From Photorhabdus laumondii subsp. laumondii (GTDB lineage: Bacteria; Pseudomonadota; Gammaproteobacteria; Enterobacterales; Enterobacteriaceae), in assembly GCF_003343245.1 (NCBI RefSeq), contig NZ_CP024901.1, forward strand, positions 4,464,001 to 4,528,000: a stretch of DNA of 64,000 nt, read 5' to 3'. The notes under the pieces are model-generated. The model saw only the letters and a program-made list of their open reading frames with translations. It searched no databases and was not told where the DNA came from. The stretch's first letter is position 1; each line of letters opens with the position of its first letter. Shown here one piece after another: positions 25,831 to 36,057 of this stretch. The translations under genes were made by a program, and so were the position numbers.

Positions 25831-28566
25831 ATGTCATACACAACTATTTTAACCTTGCAGGGACTCTCCTGTATGCACTGTGTTAACAGTGTGAAAAAGG
25901 CACTAGCAAATCGTACAGATGTGGAACAGGCGGATATTACAATTGATTATGCCAAAATCATCGGTAAAGCCTCTACTGAATCATTAATCGAAACCATTCA
26001 AGCAGCCGGTTACGATGCGATGATTGCCAGCCAACCCGATGTTGAACTGACACTCTCTGGACTGAGTTGCATGCATTGTGCAGGTACGACACGTAAAGCG
26101 CTGGAGGCCGTAGATGGTGTTATCGCCGCAGAGGTGAATACCGAAAAAGCTAAAGTTTACGGTAAAGCCGATGCGGATACCTTGATTGCCGCTGTTGAGC
26201 GGGCGGGTTACCATGCAAAACTCGCTTCTGGTCAAAACTCCCCAAAATCTGAGCCGCTGACATTACCTGCTTCAAACAGACCGGAACCTTTGGCAGCGGC
26301 AACCTCCTCTGTTCCGGTCGAAAAAGCTGACGTATCCGTTGTGAGTGACAGCAATGAGAGCATCCAGTTGCTGTTGGATGGCATGACTTGCGCCAGTTGC
26401 GTGAATAAAGTTCAGAAAGCATTACAAGGTGTTGACGGCGTGGAAAATGCCAGAGTGAATCTTGCTGAACGCAGCGCTTTAATTACCGGCAGTGCCTCAC
26501 CAGAGGCACTGATTAAAGCAGTAGAAAAAGCCGGGTATGGCGCAGAACTGATTCAGGACGAAACTAAGCGGCGTGAACGCCAGCAACAAGTTTCTGACGC
26601 TAATATGCGCCGTTTTCGTTGGCAGTCAGCATTAGCCTTAGTCGTCGGTATTCCCGTAATGGTGTGGGGCATGATGGGCGATAATATGATGCTCACACCT
26701 GAAAACCATCATATCTGGCTGACTATTGGCGTTATCACGCTTGCCGTGATGATTTTTGCCGGTGGTCACTTCTATCGTAATGCGTGGCAAAGCCTGAAAA
26801 ACGGCAGTGCGACAATGGACACATTAGTGGCATTGGGAACGGGTGCAGCCTGGCTTTACTCCATCAGTGTCAACCTATGGCCAGATATTTTTCCACCACA
26901 AGCCCGTCATCTCTATTATGAAGCCAGCGCGATGATTATTGGTCTGATAAACCTGGGGCATGCTCTGGAACAACGTGCCCGTCAGCGTTCTTCAAAAGCA
27001 CTGGAGCGTCTGCTGGATCTGACACCACCGACTGCCCGTGTGGTGACAGAAGATGGCGAAAAAGAGATACCGCTGGCTGATGTCAAACCCGGCATGACGT
27101 TACGTCTGACAACCGGTGATCGTGTTCCCGTTGATGGTGAAATCATTCAAGGTGAGGTTTGGATAGATGAGGCAATGCTCACCGGTGAGCCGATTCCACA
27201 GCAAAAAACCAAAGGCGATAACATTCATGCCGGTACGACGGTGCAAGACGGTACAGTGCTGTTTACTGCCGCCGCGGTTGGCAGCCAGACAACATTAGCT
27301 CGAATTATTAAACTGGTCCGTCAGGCACAAAGTAGTAAGCCCGAAATCGGTCAGTTAGCAGATAAAATTTCCGCCGTATTTGTTCCTGTTGTTGTCGCCA
27401 TTGCCCTGATTGCCGGCGCTATTTGGTATTTCGTTGGGCCAGCACCACAGATTATGTATTCATTGGTCATTATTACCACTGTGTTGATTATTGCCTGTCC
27501 CTGTGCCCTTGGGTTGGCAACCCCTATGTCAATTATCTCTGGTGTCGGCCGGGCAGCAGAATTCGGGGTACTGGTGCGAGACGCGGATGCGCTGCAACAA
27601 GCCAGCACCTTGGATACCCTTGTTTTCGATAAAACTGGTACGCTGACAGAGGGTATGCCTCAAGTGACTGATATCCATACTTTTAATGGGTACAGTGAAC
27701 AAGAAGTATTGCGGTGGGCTGGCGCACTGGAACAAGGTTCTAACCATCCATTAGCCAAAGCCATTCTTGCCAAAGCCAAAGGGCTGACGTTGCCGCAAGT
27801 TGAACAATTCCGTACTCTGGCTGGACTCGGTATCAGCGGTGAAGTGAATGGCACAACCTTGTTGCTAGGTAATCAAGCTTGGCTAGAACAAAATCAAATT
27901 GATACGCAAGAATTAAAATCGTTGATCGCTCAACAGGCAGAACAAGGCATCACACCGGTTCTTCTGGCAGCAGGAGGTCAAGCGGCGGCAGTGCTATCTA
28001 TTCGCGATCCACTGCGTGAAGATACTATGACTGCATTGCAGCGATTACATCACCAAGGCTACCGTTTAGTGATGTTAACCGGTGATAACCCAGTGACTGC
28101 CAATGCGATTGCCAAAGAAGCGGGTATTGATCAAGTGATTGCAGGTGTATTGCCTGATGGCAAAGCTGAGGTAATTCAGAAACTGCAAGCAGCAGGTCGC
28201 AAGGTTGCTATGGTGGGGGATGGTATTAACGATGCTCCAGCCCTAGCGCAAGCTGATGTAGGCATTGCAATGGGTGGTGGTAGTGATATCGCCATTGAAA
28301 CCGCCGCAATAACGCTGATGCGCCATAGTTTACATGGCGTGGCTGATGCGGTTGAGCTATCCAAAGGCACTCTGCGCAATATGAAACAGAACCTATTAGG
28401 CGCATTTATCTACAACACATTGGGGATTCCGATCGCCGCTGGTGTGCTCTATCCCTTTACTGGAACCCTGTTAGATCCGGTAGTCGCAGGTGCGGCAATG
28501 GCGCTCTCTTCAATTACGGTAGTGAGTAATGCTAATCGATTACTGAGGTTTAAGCCTAAGTTCTGA
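25831..28566 (+). CDS. copA: Cu+-exporting P1B-type ATPase with three metal-binding domains
   Basis: A 911-residue inner-membrane pump. Three N-terminal HMA domains have CxxC pairs at 14/17, 80/83 and 187/190; E. coli has two. The transport CPC is at 556-558, the phosphorylation Asp600 in DKTGT, and MVGDGIND and the eight-helix core are present. A slippery heptamer and pseudoknot follow the second HMA (see 26241-26319). Transcribed from a CueR-controlled promoter divergent from cueR. Confidence 0.97.
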   Translation: MSYTTILTLQGLSCMHCVNSVKKALANRTDVEQADITIDYAKIIGKASTESLIETIQAAGYDAMIASQPDVELTLSGLSCMHCAGTTRKALEAVDGVIAAEVNTEKAKVYGKADADTLIAAVERAGYHAKLASGQNSPKSEPLTLPASNRPEPLAAATSSVPVEKADVSVVSDSNESIQLLLDGMTCASCVNKVQKALQGVDGVENARVNLAERSALITGSASPEALIKAVEKAGYGAELIQDETKRRERQQQVSDANMRRFRWQSALALVVGIPVMVWGMMGDNMMLTPENHHIWLTIGVITLAVMIFAGGHFYRNAWQSLKNGSATMDTLVALGTGAAWLYSISVNLWPDIFPPQARHLYYEASAMIIGLINLGHALEQRARQRSSKALERLLDLTPPTARVVTEDGEKEIPLADVKPGMTLRLTTGDRVPVDGEIIQGEVWIDEAMLTGEPIPQQKTKGDNIHAGTTVQDGTVLFTAAAVGSQTTLARIIKLVRQAQSSKPEIGQLADKISAVFVPVVVAIALIAGAIWYFVGPAPQIMYSLVIITTVLIIACPCALGLATPMSIISGVGRAAEFGVLVRDADALQQASTLDTLVFDKTGTLTEGMPQVTDIHTFNGYSEQEVLRWAGALEQGSNHPLAKAILAKAKGLTLPQVEQFRTLAGLGISGEVNGTTLLLGNQAWLEQNQIDTQELKSLIAQQAEQGITPVLLAAGGQAAAVLSIRDPLREDTMTALQRLHHQGYRLVMLTGDNPVTANAIAKEAGIDQVIAGVLPDGKAEVIQKLQAAGRKVAMVGDGINDAPALAQADVGIAMGGGSDIAIETAAITLMRHSLHGVADAVELSKGTLRNMKQNLLGAFIYNTLGIPIAAGVLYPFTGTLLDPVVAGAAMALSSITVVSNANRLLRFKPKF
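26241..26319 (+). other. Programmed -1 frameshift site in copA (slippery heptamer and pseudoknot)
   Basis: The zero-frame codons TCC-CCA-AAA contain C-CCA-AAA (26241-26247). After a -1 slip the next codons are ATC and the stop TGA at 26250-26252, giving a 140-residue product holding HMA 1 and 2. Five bases later comes stem 1, GCCGCTG (26253-26259) with CAGCGGC (26294-26300). Stem 2 is GACCGGAAC (26279-26287) with GTTCCGGTC (26311-26319). The stems cross, so it is an H-type pseudoknot at canonical spacing. E. coli copA has CCCAAAG at the equivalent place and releases the CopA(Z) chaperone. Confidence 0.75.
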
Positions 28567-28692
28567 ATCACTAAAGAAATAAGTCTGCTTTAATGATGTT
28601 GGGGTGAATCGTAAAAATGCATATCCATGATCGCATTTTACACTTCTACCCCAGCACTTTTTCATATAGCAATGTCCATCCACGTTACTGCA

Positions 28693-29010
28693 TCAAATCA
28701 TCACATCTCCGACAATGTTTTCATTCAGATCGATAACGTGCCCCGTATTGTGCTGCATAGCCTCGTCCAATTCCTTAGGTAAATCACTCACATGGTACCC
28801 GACCTGAATGTCGGCAGACAGCAAGTCAAGGAATGCCCCAATTAACTGGTCTTCGTATTCAACGCTTACATTAGTCACAACAACCTCACCATTACGCAAC
28901 TCAAATACCAATGTGCTACCGGTATCAACACTCAATACCTGACGGATGAACCAAGGTAACGTGATCTGACCTTTAGGAATCAATGTTACCAGCTCATAAA
29001 TATCTGACAT
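28693..29010 (-). CDS. PrlF/AbrB-type antitoxin without a partner toxin
   Basis: A 105-residue protein with a SpoVT/AbrB DNA-binding swapped hairpin (VTLIPKGQITLPWFIRQVL, GSTLVFELRNGEVVVTN) followed by FLDLLSADIQ and a C-terminal acidic tail ending NENIVGDVMI. The layout resembles PrlF, antitoxin to YhaV. No toxin gene lies downstream: only 126 bp separate its stop from copA. It is either an orphan antitoxin or a plain transcription factor. Its start codon is 15 bp from an ERIC element. Confidence 0.7.
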   Translation of the reverse strand: MSDIYELVTLIPKGQITLPWFIRQVLSVDTGSTLVFELRNGEVVVTNVSVEYEDQLIGAFLDLLSADIQVGYHVSDLPKELDEAMQHNTGHVIDLNENIVGDVMI

Positions 29011-29025
29011 AACAAACCCCTAGTT

Positions 29026-29127
29026 TATACCCTATGGATTTCAAGGTGCATCGCGACGGCAAGGGAGCGAATCCCCGGGAGCATAGAGAACTATGTGACC
29101 GGGGTGAGTGAGTGCAGCCAGGGTATA
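29026..29127 (-). repeat. ERIC element with internal deletion (102 bp)
   Basis: Reverse orientation, TATACCCTATGG at one end and GGGTATA at the other. About 25 bp is missing between GTGCAGCCA and GGGTATA compared with the intact copies. It lies in the probable 5' leader of the antitoxin-like gene. Confidence 0.92.
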
Positions 29128-29291
29128 TCATTTTCAAAGAACTAGAAAAGTAAATACAGCGGCCAAATAAAATCTCCTTGTATACTGAATAGTAGTAAAA
29201 GAACATTCAATAGAAATGGATAGAGATACAGTTGTAATATTAACCTGAAAAAATAGTTAGCCTAAAGAATAAATGCTAAACCGGAGCTCAA

Positions 29292-30104
29292 ATGGGACGA
29301 CTGATTAAACACCTTACCAATATATTAGGAATCAATGCCCTCCACCGTTATCCCTATCCTGCTCACGATATTACACTGGCAGGTGATAGACATTTGCATC
29401 TGGTAGGCAGTATTCATATGGGTACGAAAAATATGTTCCCACTTTCAGAAATATTGATAGAACAGCTTAATCAATCCGATACATTAATCGTGGAAGCAGA
29501 TATTACTCAGGCAGACTCCCCATTTCATGATGAGTTTCAATCATATCACCGTATCGAACAACGTTTATCTTCTGAGATGTATCAGAACTTTCAGGACTGT
29601 TGCAATGAAATCCAACAGCAAGAAGAATTCCTCAATCTATTGCCCTCATGGCAAATCGCTTTAATTTTACAAGCTGGACAAGCACAAAACCTTGGATTAC
29701 ATCCCCAATACGGTATCGATTATCAGCTACTAAATGCAGCCAAAGCTCTAGGAAAAACGATTATTGAACTAGAAGGTACTGAATCACAAATTAATTTACT
29801 TAATCAAATTCCCAATAACGGCCTGCCACTATTAGAAGATACATTAACCCATTGGCACGCAAATGCCCGTGCTTTACAAACCATGATCAGTTGGTGGATG
29901 GACTATCAACCTAAACAGCAAGAACATGCTCTACCAACAACTTTCAGTAAAGAGATATACCAACTATTGATGACTGAACGTAATAAACAATGGAATAAAC
30001 ATTTACGGGGATTACCTGCCGGTCGATACCTCGTTGCTGTTGGCGTTTTGCATCTGTATGGTGAAGGGAATTTGCCCAAGATGCTGGCAGAAAAACAGCA
30101 TTAA
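29292..30104 (+). CDS. ybaP: TraB/GumN-family protein YbaP
   Basis: A 270-residue protein with the TraB/GumN fold: GSIHMGTK at about 38-45 with the conserved His, later YGIDYQLLNAAKALGKTIIELE, and the C-terminal GVLHLYGEGNL motif. E. coli has ybaP next to copA, as here. The biochemical role is unknown; family members are proposed metal-dependent hydrolases. No clear signal peptide in this start, which has only a weak ribosome site (GGAGCTC). Confidence 0.85.
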   Translation: MGRLIKHLTNILGINALHRYPYPAHDITLAGDRHLHLVGSIHMGTKNMFPLSEILIEQLNQSDTLIVEADITQADSPFHDEFQSYHRIEQRLSSEMYQNFQDCCNEIQQQEEFLNLLPSWQIALILQAGQAQNLGLHPQYGIDYQLLNAAKALGKTIIELEGTESQINLLNQIPNNGLPLLEDTLTHWHANARALQTMISWWMDYQPKQQEHALPTTFSKEIYQLLMTERNKQWNKHLRGLPAGRYLVAVGVLHLYGEGNLPKMLAEKQH

Positions 30105-30190
30105 AAAAAGGCCAATATTACCTATATTGCTATAATAATATTGGCCAATCATATGAGGAATAATCTGTCATTTTCGTTGTTCTTATTAAG
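30103..30190 (-). ncRNA. chiX: ChiX-like small RNA (SroB/MicM)
   Basis: On the minus strand between ybaP and ybaK, the exact location and antisense orientation of E. coli ChiX. It carries ATTCCTC (30155-30161), the start of the ChiX target-pairing seed, followed by a GGCCAATATTA...TAATATTGGCC hairpin and seven T residues, like the ChiX terminator GGCCAATA...TATTGGCC. The -10-like TAATAT (30197-30202) gives a transcript near 88 nt against 84 in E. coli. The 5' half is diverged, so the 5' end is approximate. Confidence 0.65.
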
Positions 30191-30304
30191 TACGGGATAT
30201 TACCTGTTTGTATACAAGCAACAGAGCCATAGTCAGATTATCAATTCCATCGTTCCATTTCATCCGTTATCCTTAATTATAAAATTACCCTATGTAATGA
30301 AATT

Positions 30305-30781
30305 ATGACACCTGCGATCATTTTGTTAGAAAAACAGAAAGTTAGCTTCGCTCTTCATGCCTATGAGCACGACACAAATGAACATAATTTTGGTGATGAA
30401 GCAGTGAGGAAATTAAGACTCCATGCCAGGCAAGTATTCAAGACCTTACTGGTTGCACTTAATGGTGAGGCTAAAAATTTGGTGGTAGCCGTCACCCCCG
30501 TTTCAAGTGAGCTGGACTTAAAAAAGGTCGCCAAAGTTTTTAAAGTCAAAAAAGCAGAAATGGCTGATCCCCAAATCGCCCAGAAAGTAACAGGGTATCT
30601 CGTCGGCGGGATCAGTCCGCTAGGACAGAAAAAACACTTGCCAACGGTTATTGATAACCAAGCGCAACAGTTCTCAACTATATTTGTCTCTGGTGGTAAA
30701 CGAGGGTTAGATATTGAATTGGCGTCGGCTGATCTCTGTAGGTTGGTGAAAGGCAACTTTGCTGATATTGCAAAAACTTAA
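30305..30781 (+). CDS. ybaK: Cys-tRNA(Pro)/Cys-tRNA(Cys) deacylase
   Basis: A 158-residue YbaK-type trans-editing factor that removes cysteine misattached to tRNA-Pro by prolyl-tRNA synthetase. Motifs include [29 protein letters not shown] (substrate loop) and [14 protein letters not shown]. The lysine of KTL is the catalytic position in the family. The chiX-like RNA lies antisense upstream. Confidence 0.92.
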   Translation: MTPAIILLEKQKVSFALHAYEHDTNEHNFGDEAVRKLRLHARQVFKTLLVALNGEAKNLVVAVTPVSSELDLKKVAKVFKVKKAEMADPQIAQKVTGYLVGGISPLGQKKHLPTVIDNQAQQFSTIFVSGGKRGLDIELASADLCRLVKGNFADIAKT

Positions 30782-30793
30782 ATTATTACCCAA

Positions 30794-30820
30794 AAAGGGC
30801 TGCTAAAATTGCAGCCCTTT
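30794..30820. terminator. Bidirectional terminator between ybaK and ushA
   Basis: A 10-bp stem AAAGGGCTGC/GCAGCCCTTT with a 7-nt loop between two convergent genes; A/T runs flank it on both sides. Confidence 0.85.
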
Positions 30821-30842
30821 CGATTTATCATTCTGTCAGGGA

Positions 30843-32501
30843 TTATTGATAAATAATTTCACTCTTTGGCTCATAATCAGCCGCTTTCAGTGGTGAATGC
30901 TTCTCGATATAGTCTTTCAAAACTTCTGCATCAACAAAACCGGTGTTGACATAGGTTGGATAATTATCAACACGTGGATAGCCATCACCACCAATAGCAT
31001 TAAAGTCAAGCATTGCCATGCGGTAAGTTTTATGCGGATCTAATGGATTCCCACCGATTTTTACCTCTTTAACACTTTTACCATCAGCAATCAGGCTAAC
31101 ATTCACAAACTGTGCATAAGCACCAGAGTCAACTTTCATATTAGCAATCGCCGCCAGATATTGTTTGACTTCATTGCCTTTCATATCAACGTAAACCAAT
31201 GTGTTGGCAAATGGATGCACTTTCAACACATCTTTATAAGTGATATCACCTGATTCAATCGAATCGCGAATACCACCACCACTCATAATCGCAAAATCAG
31301 CGTCCGCGCGTTCCATCATGGCAGAAAGAACAACATGAGCCATATTAGTCTGAACAAAACGAACTTTGCTGCGATCCCCTTCCAATTTACCCTCAACAGA
31401 CCCCACTTTTACACCAAGCTGTTTATCACCTTTATCTTGATAAGGCATCAGCAACTTTAACATATCCGGGTTTTGTGCAATTTCATGAGTGTAGTAAGTA
31501 CGTTCAGTAGAACCATCTTCCTTCTGCACTTTCTTTTTGAGGTTAATAGGGATCAACTGATAGTGAGTCAACTTCAATTCACCATTACGGAACTGGAAGT
31601 CAGCACGACCAACATATTTACCCCACTCATGAGCCTGAACAATCCAGGTACCGTTCTGACGATCTGGCGAACATGGGGTTCCTGGCACATAATCAATCTG
31701 CTTATAATTTTTATTTTCCGCGGACATACAGACCGGATCTTGTGAATGACCACCGACAATCATATCCAGATAGCCCGCAGGCAAACTGCGAGCCATTTCA
31801 ACATCACCCGGCGCATTAGAACCATGATTACCGTTGTCATAGTGCCCCATATGGGTTGCGGCAATAATCACATCTGGCTTTTCATCTCTCTTTAATTCTT
31901 CAACAACCATTTTGGCTTCTGTCGCAGGAAGACGAAATTCAACATCAGGAAAATTAGCCGGGTTACCGATTTTCGCCGTATCATCAGTCGTCAGGCCAAT
32001 AACTGCAATTTTCACACCTTGCTTATCGAAAATGGTATAAGGCTTGAACAAACGTTTGCCGGTGCTTGTCTGGTAAATATTGGCAGCCAGAAATGGAAAA
32101 GTTGCCCATTTTTCCTGTTGACGCAGTATTGACAGAGGATTATCAAACTCATGGTTACCCAACGCCATTGCATCATAGCCCACCAAATTCATACCTTTAA
32201 AATCAGGCTCGGCATTTTGCAAATCAGATTCTGGTACACCGGTATTTATATCTCCGCCGGAAAGCAGTAACACACTCCCCCCTTTTTTCACGACCTCTTG
32301 ACGGATTTCATCAACTACCGTTTTTTGCGCGGCTAAGCCATACTCACCATAATCGTTATGCCAAAAATGACCATGATGGTCATTGGTGTGCAAAATGGTA
32401 ATGTCATAGGTTTTGTCTTTCTCCCATGCATTTGCGATTGCTGGAAGTAGTGCTATAGATACAACCAAAGCACAAGCTGAGGTCTTGAACGAGAGTTTCA
32501 T
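30843..32501 (-). CDS. ushA: Periplasmic 5'-nucleotidase / UDP-sugar hydrolase
   Basis: A periplasmic metallophosphoesterase that dephosphorylates 5'-nucleotides and splits UDP-sugars. The ATG at 32501 (MKLSFKTSACALVVSIALL) has GGAG and gives a signal peptide ending in ANA; an earlier ATG is not used. Metal ligands are in ILHTNDHHGHFW (Asp41, His43), GNHEFDNP and GGHSQDP. The C-terminal domain has the NGDG-like IGGDGYPR. Confidence 0.96.
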   Translation of the reverse strand: MKLSFKTSACALVVSIALLPAIANAWEKDKTYDITILHTNDHHGHFWHNDYGEYGLAAQKTVVDEIRQEVVKKGGSVLLLSGGDINTGVPESDLQNAEPDFKGMNLVGYDAMALGNHEFDNPLSILRQQEKWATFPFLAANIYQTSTGKRLFKPYTIFDKQGVKIAVIGLTTDDTAKIGNPANFPDVEFRLPATEAKMVVEELKRDEKPDVIIAATHMGHYDNGNHGSNAPGDVEMARSLPAGYLDMIVGGHSQDPVCMSAENKNYKQIDYVPGTPCSPDRQNGTWIVQAHEWGKYVGRADFQFRNGELKLTHYQLIPINLKKKVQKEDGSTERTYYTHEIAQNPDMLKLLMPYQDKGDKQLGVKVGSVEGKLEGDRSKVRFVQTNMAHVVLSAMMERADADFAIMSGGGIRDSIESGDITYKDVLKVHPFANTLVYVDMKGNEVKQYLAAIANMKVDSGAYAQFVNVSLIADGKSVKEVKIGGNPLDPHKTYRMAMLDFNAIGGDGYPRVDNYPTYVNTGFVDAEVLKDYIEKHSPLKAADYEPKSEIIYQ

Positions 32502-32622
32502 GGTATATCTCCATGTTTTTTTAGTGAATTGCCATGCAAAAACAGCTTTTAAAGCTAACAAGGCGGGATAAATTGATCATTTCTTGAGACAGGTTATGTA
32601 TGTTATGCAGTTATTAGATATT

Positions 32623-32749
32623 TATACCCGTCATCTTTCAAGTTGCCTCTTTGTTGGCTGCACTCGCTCACCCCGGTCACATAGTTTGCTATGCTCCCGG
32701 GGATTCACTCCCTTGCCGCCGCGATGCATCTTGAAATCCATAGGGTATA
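32623..32749 (+). repeat. ERIC element, full length
   Basis: 127 bp between ushA and fsr, TATACCCGTCATC to GGGTATA. It lies between two divergently transcribed genes, about 120 bp from the ushA start and 143 bp from the fsr start. Confidence 0.95.
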
Positions 32750-32891
32750 GAACATGTTTTATTTCGTCTTCGCGAGTGTACTATAAAACTATATCCAAGA
32801 TAGTAAAAAATCAACTCTCTGCCTAATATGTATTAAAATTCAACGAATAACCAATATACTGACTATTGATTAAGACAGGTTGGCAGCAAAT

Positions 32892-34109
32892 ATGAGCGAA
32901 CAAAGTAATACCACCATAGTTCCATCTCACCCCAAAAAAACCAGGAATACCGTTTTTACTATTCTTGGGGCAATCAGTGTTTCACACTTATTGAACGATA
33001 TGATCCAATCGCTGATTCTGGCGATTTATCCTTTACTACAATTAGAATTTAACCTAAGTTTTGTGCAAATCGGTATGATTACCCTGACCTATCAGATTAC
33101 CGCCTCTTTATTACAACCACTGGTAGGTCTCTATACTGATAAACATCCACAGCCTTATTCATTACCTGTTGGAATGAGTTTCACCTTATCCGGTCTATTA
33201 CTGCTGGCCTACGCCAACAATTTCCCGTTAATTCTATTAGCATCGGCATTAATCGGAACAGGTTCTTCAGTATTCCACCCGGAATCGTCGCGCGTAGCGC
33301 GTATGGCATCCGGTGGTCGCCACGGATTAGCTCAATCTCTTTTTCAAGTCGGCGGTAATTTTGGCAGCTCCCTTGGGCCTTTGCTAGCCGCTCTGTTTAT
33401 TGCTCCCTATGGCAGAGGCAACGTTGGCTGGTTCTCTCTAGCCGCATTACTGGGTATCATTGTGCTGTTACAGATCAGTAAATGGTATAACGTTCAGAAT
33501 TATATCAAGAAAAATCAAGCCAAAACTGGCCCAGCCATTAAAGTTTTATCAAGAAAAACCGTGATAGGTTCCTTGGTTATTTTGCTCATCTTAATATTTT
33601 CCAAATATTTTTATCTCACCAGTATCAGTAGCTATTATACTTTTTACTTAATACACAAATTTGGCATTTCCGTACAAAGCGCCCAGTTTCATCTGTTTAT
33701 TTTTTTATTCGCAGTTGCAGCAGGAACCATTATTGGTGGACCGCTTGGTGACAGGATCGGCAGAAAGTATGTTATCTGGATATCTATCCTTGGAGTTGCA
33801 CCTTTTACATTAGCTCTGCCTTACGCTTCTCTGTACTGGACAAGTATTCTATCAGTGATTATTGGTGTGGTTCTGGCATCTGCATTCTCTGCGATCCTGG
33901 TATACGCTCAGGAACTTATTCCAGGTAAAACCGGGATGGTATCCGGCCTGTTTTTCGGGCTGGCTTTTGGTATGGGAGGTATTGGCGCAGCGGTACTTGG
34001 TGATATTGCGGACAGAACAAGTATTGAACTGGTTTATCAGATTTGTGCTTTTCTGCCGTTACTTGGCATATTTACCGCTTTATTACCTAATATAGAAGAT
34101 AAGAACTAG
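32892..34109 (+). CDS. fsr: Fosmidomycin-resistance MFS efflux protein
   Basis: A 405-residue, 12-helix transporter that matches E. coli Fsr along its length, for example SVFHPESSRVARMASGGRHG and FQVGGNFGSSLGPLLAA. The ATG at 32892 (MSEQSN) is chosen over a TTG 12 bp earlier. Proton-driven efflux of fosmidomycin and fosfomycin-like compounds is known in E. coli; the natural role is uncertain. Confidence 0.94.
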   Translation: MSEQSNTTIVPSHPKKTRNTVFTILGAISVSHLLNDMIQSLILAIYPLLQLEFNLSFVQIGMITLTYQITASLLQPLVGLYTDKHPQPYSLPVGMSFTLSGLLLLAYANNFPLILLASALIGTGSSVFHPESSRVARMASGGRHGLAQSLFQVGGNFGSSLGPLLAALFIAPYGRGNVGWFSLAALLGIIVLLQISKWYNVQNYIKKNQAKTGPAIKVLSRKTVIGSLVILLILIFSKYFYLTSISSYYTFYLIHKFGISVQSAQFHLFIFLFAVAAGTIIGGPLGDRIGRKYVIWISILGVAPFTLALPYASLYWTSILSVIIGVVLASAFSAILVYAQELIPGKTGMVSGLFFGLAFGMGGIGAAVLGDIADRTSIELVYQICAFLPLLGIFTALLPNIEDKN

Positions 34110-34126
34110 GAAAAGCACCATACAAC

Positions 34127-34154
34127 CCCACATAAAATTTACTTTTTATGTGGG
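34127..34154 (+). terminator. fsr terminator
   Basis: An 11-bp perfect stem CCCACATAAAA/TTTTATGTGGG with a 6-nt loop, extended by AGCAC/GTGCT pairing further out. Confidence 0.7.
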
Positions 34155-34350
34155 AATAGTGCTTATTTACCTCATAAATATTCAAATAGAGCAACACAAA
34201 TACCTGTTACGGGTAATTTAATCCTTTCAATCCATATTTTTTGATGTTTTATTCATTTTTTTAGCGAATTTACCTCGAATTATCTATAAAATACAGTTAC
34301 ACCTACCTCTTCACTATGCTATTTACTAGCCTCAGCAAGAAGGAGTCTTA

Positions 34351-36057
34351 ATGGAGCACTCGACACCACTTATCACCACTCTCGTTGGCGGGTTCTTTAT
34401 CGCTTATCTGCTTGGTATGCTGGCACAACGCCTGAAAATCTCACCGCTGGTTGGTTACCTTACTGCGGGAGTCCTCGCTGGTCCTTTCACTCCTGGTTTT
34501 GTCGCTGATGCATCACTGGCCCCCGAACTGGCAGAAATTGGTGTCATCTTATTGATGTTTGGTGTTGGACTGCATTTTTCACTTAAAGATCTGCTAGCCG
34601 TAAAATCCATTGCTATCCCCGGCGCTATTGCGCAAATACTGGTCGCGACACTACTCGGAGTAGGGCTATCAGCAATACTGGGTTGGGAATTATTTAGCGG
34701 CATCGTCTTTGGTCTCTGTCTATCAACCGCCAGTACCGTTGTTCTGTTACGAGCGCTAGAAGAGCGCCAACTCATCGATAGCCAACGAGGTCAAATAGCT
34801 ATCGGCTGGCTGATTGTCGAAGATCTGGCGATGGTACTGACTCTGGTATTACTGCCCGCAGCTGCCGGTATTCTTGGTAATAAGGAAGCCAATATCGGGC
34901 AGCTAATTATGGAACTTGCCATGACAGTCGGCAAAGTTATCGCTTTTATCTTGCTGATGATTGTTGTTGGCCGCCGTCTAATCCCGTGGGTATTGGCAAA
35001 AACCGCGAGTACCGGCTCCAGGGAGCTATTTACCCTTGCCGTACTGGTTATCGCCTTGGGTATCGCTTACGGTGCCGTTGCTCTGTTTGATGCCTCATTC
35101 GCACTAGGGGCGTTCTTCGCCGGTATGGTATTAAACGAATCAGAACTAAGCCACCGTGCCGCCCAAGATACGCTGCCACTCAGAGATGCTTTCGCCGTAT
35201 TGTTCTTCGTTTCTGTTGGTATGCTGTTCGACCCAATGGTCCTCATTCAACAACCACTATCGATACTGGCAACGTTGGCAATCATTATTATTGGTAAGTC
35301 CGCGGCTGCAATGTTACTCGTTAAGATGTTCGGCCACTCACGCCGGACCGCATTGACGATTTCAGTCAGTCTGGCACAAATCGGTGAATTTGCCTTTATT
35401 CTAGCCGGTCTTGGGGTTGCACTTGGCCTGCTTGATGGAAATGCCCGTAACCTTGTTCTGGCTGGCGCGATTGTTTCTATCATGCTAAACCCAGTTCTAT
35501 TTAGTCTGTTAGATCGCTATCTGGAAAAAACAGAAACCATTGAGGAGCAGTTACTGGAAGAAACGTTGGAAGAAGAGACGCAGATTCCTGTCGATATCTG
35601 CGGCCACACTATTGTTGTCGGCTACGGGCGGGTCGGCAGCTTGCTATGCCAACGCTTGCAGGAAAAAGAGATCCCTCTGGTTGTTATTGAGAACACCCGA
35701 GCCAAATTTGAGGAACTCGGTGAACAAGGTATTAGTGCAGTCATGGGTAACGCTGCCAGCAAAGATATTATGTCACTGGCTCGCTTGGATTGCGCCTGCT
35801 CCCTCCTACTGACTATTCCTAATGGCTATGAAGCCGGTGAGATTGTCGCCTGTGCAAGAGAAGCACGCCCGGATATTAATATTATCGTCCGAGCCGACTA
35901 TGACGATGAAGTTACCTATATCACAGAGCGTGGAGCTAGCCACGTCATTATTGGTGAGCATGAAATTGCTAAAACAATGGCAACTGTATTCGCCAACAGT
36001 GAGCAAAGCTATTCGATTGAACCCCCTCCAGCATCGCCTTTTTCACCATCACTTTGA
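34351..36057 (+). CDS. ybaL: YbaL/Kef-type K+/H+ antiporter (CPA2) with TrkA-N domain
   Basis: A 568-residue CPA2 exchanger. Residues 1-390 form about twelve membrane helices (LLMFGVGLHFSLKDL; GQIAIGWLIVEDLAMVL carries the conserved membrane Asp). Residues 415-535 are an NAD-binding RCK domain starting IVVGYGRVGSLLCQRL. Matches E. coli YbaL (RosB) throughout. Role: K+ or Na+ efflux coupled to protons, gated by nucleotide binding. Confidence 0.95.
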   Translation: MEHSTPLITTLVGGFFIAYLLGMLAQRLKISPLVGYLTAGVLAGPFTPGFVADASLAPELAEIGVILLMFGVGLHFSLKDLLAVKSIAIPGAIAQILVATLLGVGLSAILGWELFSGIVFGLCLSTASTVVLLRALEERQLIDSQRGQIAIGWLIVEDLAMVLTLVLLPAAAGILGNKEANIGQLIMELAMTVGKVIAFILLMIVVGRRLIPWVLAKTASTGSRELFTLAVLVIALGIAYGAVALFDASFALGAFFAGMVLNESELSHRAAQDTLPLRDAFAVLFFVSVGMLFDPMVLIQQPLSILATLAIIIIGKSAAAMLLVKMFGHSRRTALTISVSLAQIGEFAFILAGLGVALGLLDGNARNLVLAGAIVSIMLNPVLFSLLDRYLEKTETIEEQLLEETLEEETQIPVDICGHTIVVGYGRVGSLLCQRLQEKEIPLVVIENTRAKFEELGEQGISAVMGNAASKDIMSLARLDCACSLLLTIPNGYEAGEIVACAREARPDINIIVRADYDDEVTYITERGASHVIIGEHEIAKTMATVFANSEQSYSIEPPPASPFSPSL

